A stretch of DNA of 7,171 nt from Actinomycetales bacterium. GTDB taxonomy: Bacteria > Actinomycetota > Actinomycetes > Actinomycetales > Actinomycetaceae. Positions 6,076-7,171 of this stretch are shown here, one piece after another. Location of the stretch: assembly GCA_022838965.1 (NCBI GenBank), contig JALHDK010000166.1:1-7171 (forward strand). Direction: 5' to 3'. The notes below the pieces were generated by a model. It was given only the letters and a program-made list of their open reading frames with translations, was not told the DNA's origin and ran no database searches. Position numbers and translations under genes: made by a program. How positions within the stretch are numbered: the first letter of the stretch is position 1; each line of letters opens with the position of its first letter.

Positions 6076-7003
6076 GATCGGTCTCCGCCCGGTCCGCCAT
6101 CTCCCGCGCCGCCATGCGGTAGGCGAGCGCACCCGTGGACGTAGGGTCGTACGTGATGATCGTCTGCCCGAAGCTCGGTGCTTCAGAGATGCGCACCAGC
6201 CTGGGAATCGTCGTCTCGAGGGTCTGGTCCGGGAAGTACTGCCGGACCTCATCCGCCACCTGCCGGGAGAGGTTGGTGCGCTTGTCATACATGGTGAGGA
6301 GGATGGTCGAGACGCGGAGGCGGGGGTTGAGATGCCCGCGGATCAGTTCGACATTCTTGAGGAGCTGAGAGAGCCCCTCCAGCGCGTAGTACTCGCACTG
6401 GATCGGGATGAGGACCTCGTCCGCGGCGACGAACGCGTTGATGGTCAACAGTCCGAGACTGGGTGGGCAGTCGATGATGATGTAGTCATAGCGGTCCTGT
6501 CCAACTCCCTCCCGCAACTGCTGGATCGCCTTCTGGAGCCGACTCTCCCGAGCGGTGACGGACACGAGCTCAATCTCCGCCCCGGAGAGGTCGATCGTGG
6601 CCGGGGCGCAGTCCAGATTCTCCACCGCTTCGCAGGTCTGGATCACCTCCGCCAGGGGGAGATCACCCATGATGGCGTCGTACACGGAGGGAGTGCCCGC
6701 GTGATGCTCGATGCCCAGTGCGGTGGAGGCGTTCCCCTGCGGGTCGTTGTCGACGACGAGTACCCGCAGTCCGCCGAGGGCAAGTGCGGCGGCGAGATTG
6801 ACGGCGCTCGTCGTCTTGCCCACGCCGCCCTTCTGGTTGGAGACGGTGATCACGCGCGTCTGGGCCGGACGCCGGTAGCGGGTTCCCCCCAACTCGATCT
6901 TCCGCTTCACGTCCTCGGCGAGTTGCGCCGCGAGGGGAGTGGAGTCGTCCACCTCCGGCAGCGCGTTGATGATCTCCTCCTTGTCGAATCGAGTTGTTGT
7001 CAC
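6068..7003 (-). CDS. parA: Chromosome-partitioning ATPase ParA (Soj-type)
   Basis: ParA is a deviant Walker ATPase that dimerises on ATP, binds nucleoid DNA and moves ParB-parS complexes for origin segregation. The 311-residue protein has an N-terminal extension of about 50 residues, charged and poorly conserved in appearance. It then has the deviant Walker A KGGVGKTTS (58-66, Lys58 and Lys63), Walker A' DNDPQGNAS (85-93), and Walker B YIIIDCPPS (174-182, Asp178). YALEGLSQLL (206-215) and a C-terminal NLSRQVADEVR (244-254) also fit the chromosomal family. The middle residue of the A' motif, usually hydrophobic between the two Asp, is Asn86. I chose the GTG at 7003 because AAGGGAG lies five bases upstream; a frame reaching 7117 runs through parS and has no matching ribosome binding site. 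The stop codon lies in the first codons of parB, so the two are translationally coupled. Confidence 0.96.
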   Translation of the reverse strand: MTTTRFDKEEIINALPEVDDSTPLAAQLAEDVKRKIELGGTRYRRPAQTRVITVSNQKGGVGKTTSAVNLAAALALGGLRVLVVDNDPQGNASTALGIEHHAGTPSVYDAIMGDLPLAEVIQTCEAVENLDCAPATIDLSGAEIELVSVTARESRLQKAIQQLREGVGQDRYDYIIIDCPPSLGLLTINAFVAADEVLIPIQCEYYALEGLSQLLKNVELIRGHLNPRLRVSTILLTMYDKRTNLSRQVADEVRQYFPDQTLETTIPRLVRISEAPSFGQTIITYDPTSTGALAYRMAAREMADRAETDRG

Positions 7004-7008
7004 GTCAG

Positions 7009-7015
7009 CTCCCTT
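7009..7015 (-). promoter_or_regulatory. Ribosome binding site fixing the parA start
   Basis: On the minus strand AAGGGAG is followed by five bases and then GTG (7003). It is the only good site in this frame and decides the start against upstream alternatives. Confidence 0.8.
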
Positions 7016-7027
7016 CAGCACCGCACC

Positions 7028-7033
7028 ATCGTA
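7028..7033 (-). promoter_or_regulatory. Possible -10 element of the parAB promoter
   Basis: On the minus strand TACGAT fits the actinobacterial vegetative TANNNT -10 pattern. Transcription would begin near 7021, about 18 bases before the parA start codon and just ahead of its ribosome binding site. No good -35 hexamer is visible. The parS site would sit around -32 to -47, which would suit repression or modulation by ParB. This is a weak call. Confidence 0.3.
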
Positions 7034-7052
7034 CGAATGCCCCTGACGCCCC

Positions 7053-7068
7053 TGTTTCACGTGAAACG
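7053..7068. promoter_or_regulatory. parS centromere-like site
   Basis: TGTTTCACGTGAAACG contains the perfect 14-base palindromic core GTTTCACGTGAAAC (7054-7067). It differs from the universal bacterial parS TGTTTCACGTGAAACA only in the last base. ParB encoded in this window should nucleate here. Its place just upstream of parA is common in origin regions. Confidence 0.95.
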
Positions 7069-7069
7069 G

Positions 7070-7085
7070 TGTTTCGCGAATTCGA
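7070..7085. repeat. Degenerate parS half-site next to parS
   Basis: One base after the parS site a second TGTTTC (7070-7075) occurs, followed by GCG. The left half resembles parS but the right half does not. It overlaps the palindrome TTCGCGAA (7073-7080). It could be a decayed second site or chance; full ParB recognition normally needs both halves. Confidence 0.35.
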
Positions 7086-7171
7086 CAGAGATCCCGCTCA
7101 CCATGGCGGTCCCACACCTCTCTTCAGTGCGAACACCCGCACCCCTCACCAGAACGGCACTCTCGGCCGCT

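Noticed and set aside
6076..6288. Longer parB N-terminus upstream of GTG 6075
   Set aside because: It would overlap parA by over 200 bases in another frame, is Arg-rich with no conservation, and would bury the ParA-activating peptide that belongs at the N-terminus.
7004..7117. Longer parA N-terminus starting at 7117
   Set aside because: It would translate through parS; AAGGGAG five bases before GTG 7003 gives a better start.
1..7171. Insertion sequences, phage genes, CRISPR arrays or toxin-antitoxin genes
   Set aside because: No repeated spacers, transposase motifs or terminal repeats were seen, and all genes share the same GC-rich codon use and fit an origin-flanking housekeeping region.

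Overview
The window is GC-rich chromosomal DNA from an actinobacterium (phylum Actinomycetota). The evidence is the very high GC content, GTG starts with purine-rich ribosome binding sites, a SigR-type promoter in front of trxB, and a gene order typical of the flank of the actinobacterial replication origin (MurJ-associated gene, trxB, trxA, then convergent parB and parA with parS). The genus cannot be fixed from this sequence. The family Propionibacteriaceae or a neighbour is a reasonable guess, no more.

Layout, left to right. Positions 1-927 hold the 3' part of a membrane protein gene: a cytoplasmic juxtamembrane stretch, one transmembrane helix and an extracellular discoidin-like domain. 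It resembles the C-terminus of the MurJ/MviN pseudokinase protein of mycobacteria. A 67-base gap then carries a close match to the disulfide-stress SigR/SigH promoter. It drives trxB (995-2002) and trxA (2013-2342), which together form the thioredoxin system. Two strong tandem hairpins (2397-2432 and 2439-2474) close this operon. About 210 bases of non-coding DNA follow and lead to a second plus-strand pair: a fold-type I aminotransferase (2684-3997) and a D-Ala-D-Ala-ligase-like ATP-grasp enzyme (4009-5037). The spacing of this pair suggests translational coupling.

On the minus strand lie parA (7003-6068) and parB (6075-5029), which overlap by 8 bases. The 3' end of parB overlaps the 3' end of the ligase gene by 9 bases, convergently. 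A near-perfect parS site (7053-7068) sits just upstream of parA. Together ParA, ParB and parS form the chromosome segregation system. Because parA and rsmG normally read away from dnaA/oriC, the origin is probably a few kb beyond the right edge. If so, the plus-strand genes here run head-on to the replication fork.

Most of the window is a conserved housekeeping neighbourhood, and I see no obviously new multi-gene system. The points most worth a second look are the WCPPC active site of the thioredoxin, the Glu-to-Asp change at a predicted metal ligand of the ligase-like protein, and the unexplained coupled aminotransferase/ATP-grasp pair with its possibly structured leader. The palindrome inside the SigR-type promoter, the parS site placed on the likely parA promoter, and the convergent gene overlap that leaves no room for a terminator are also worth checking.
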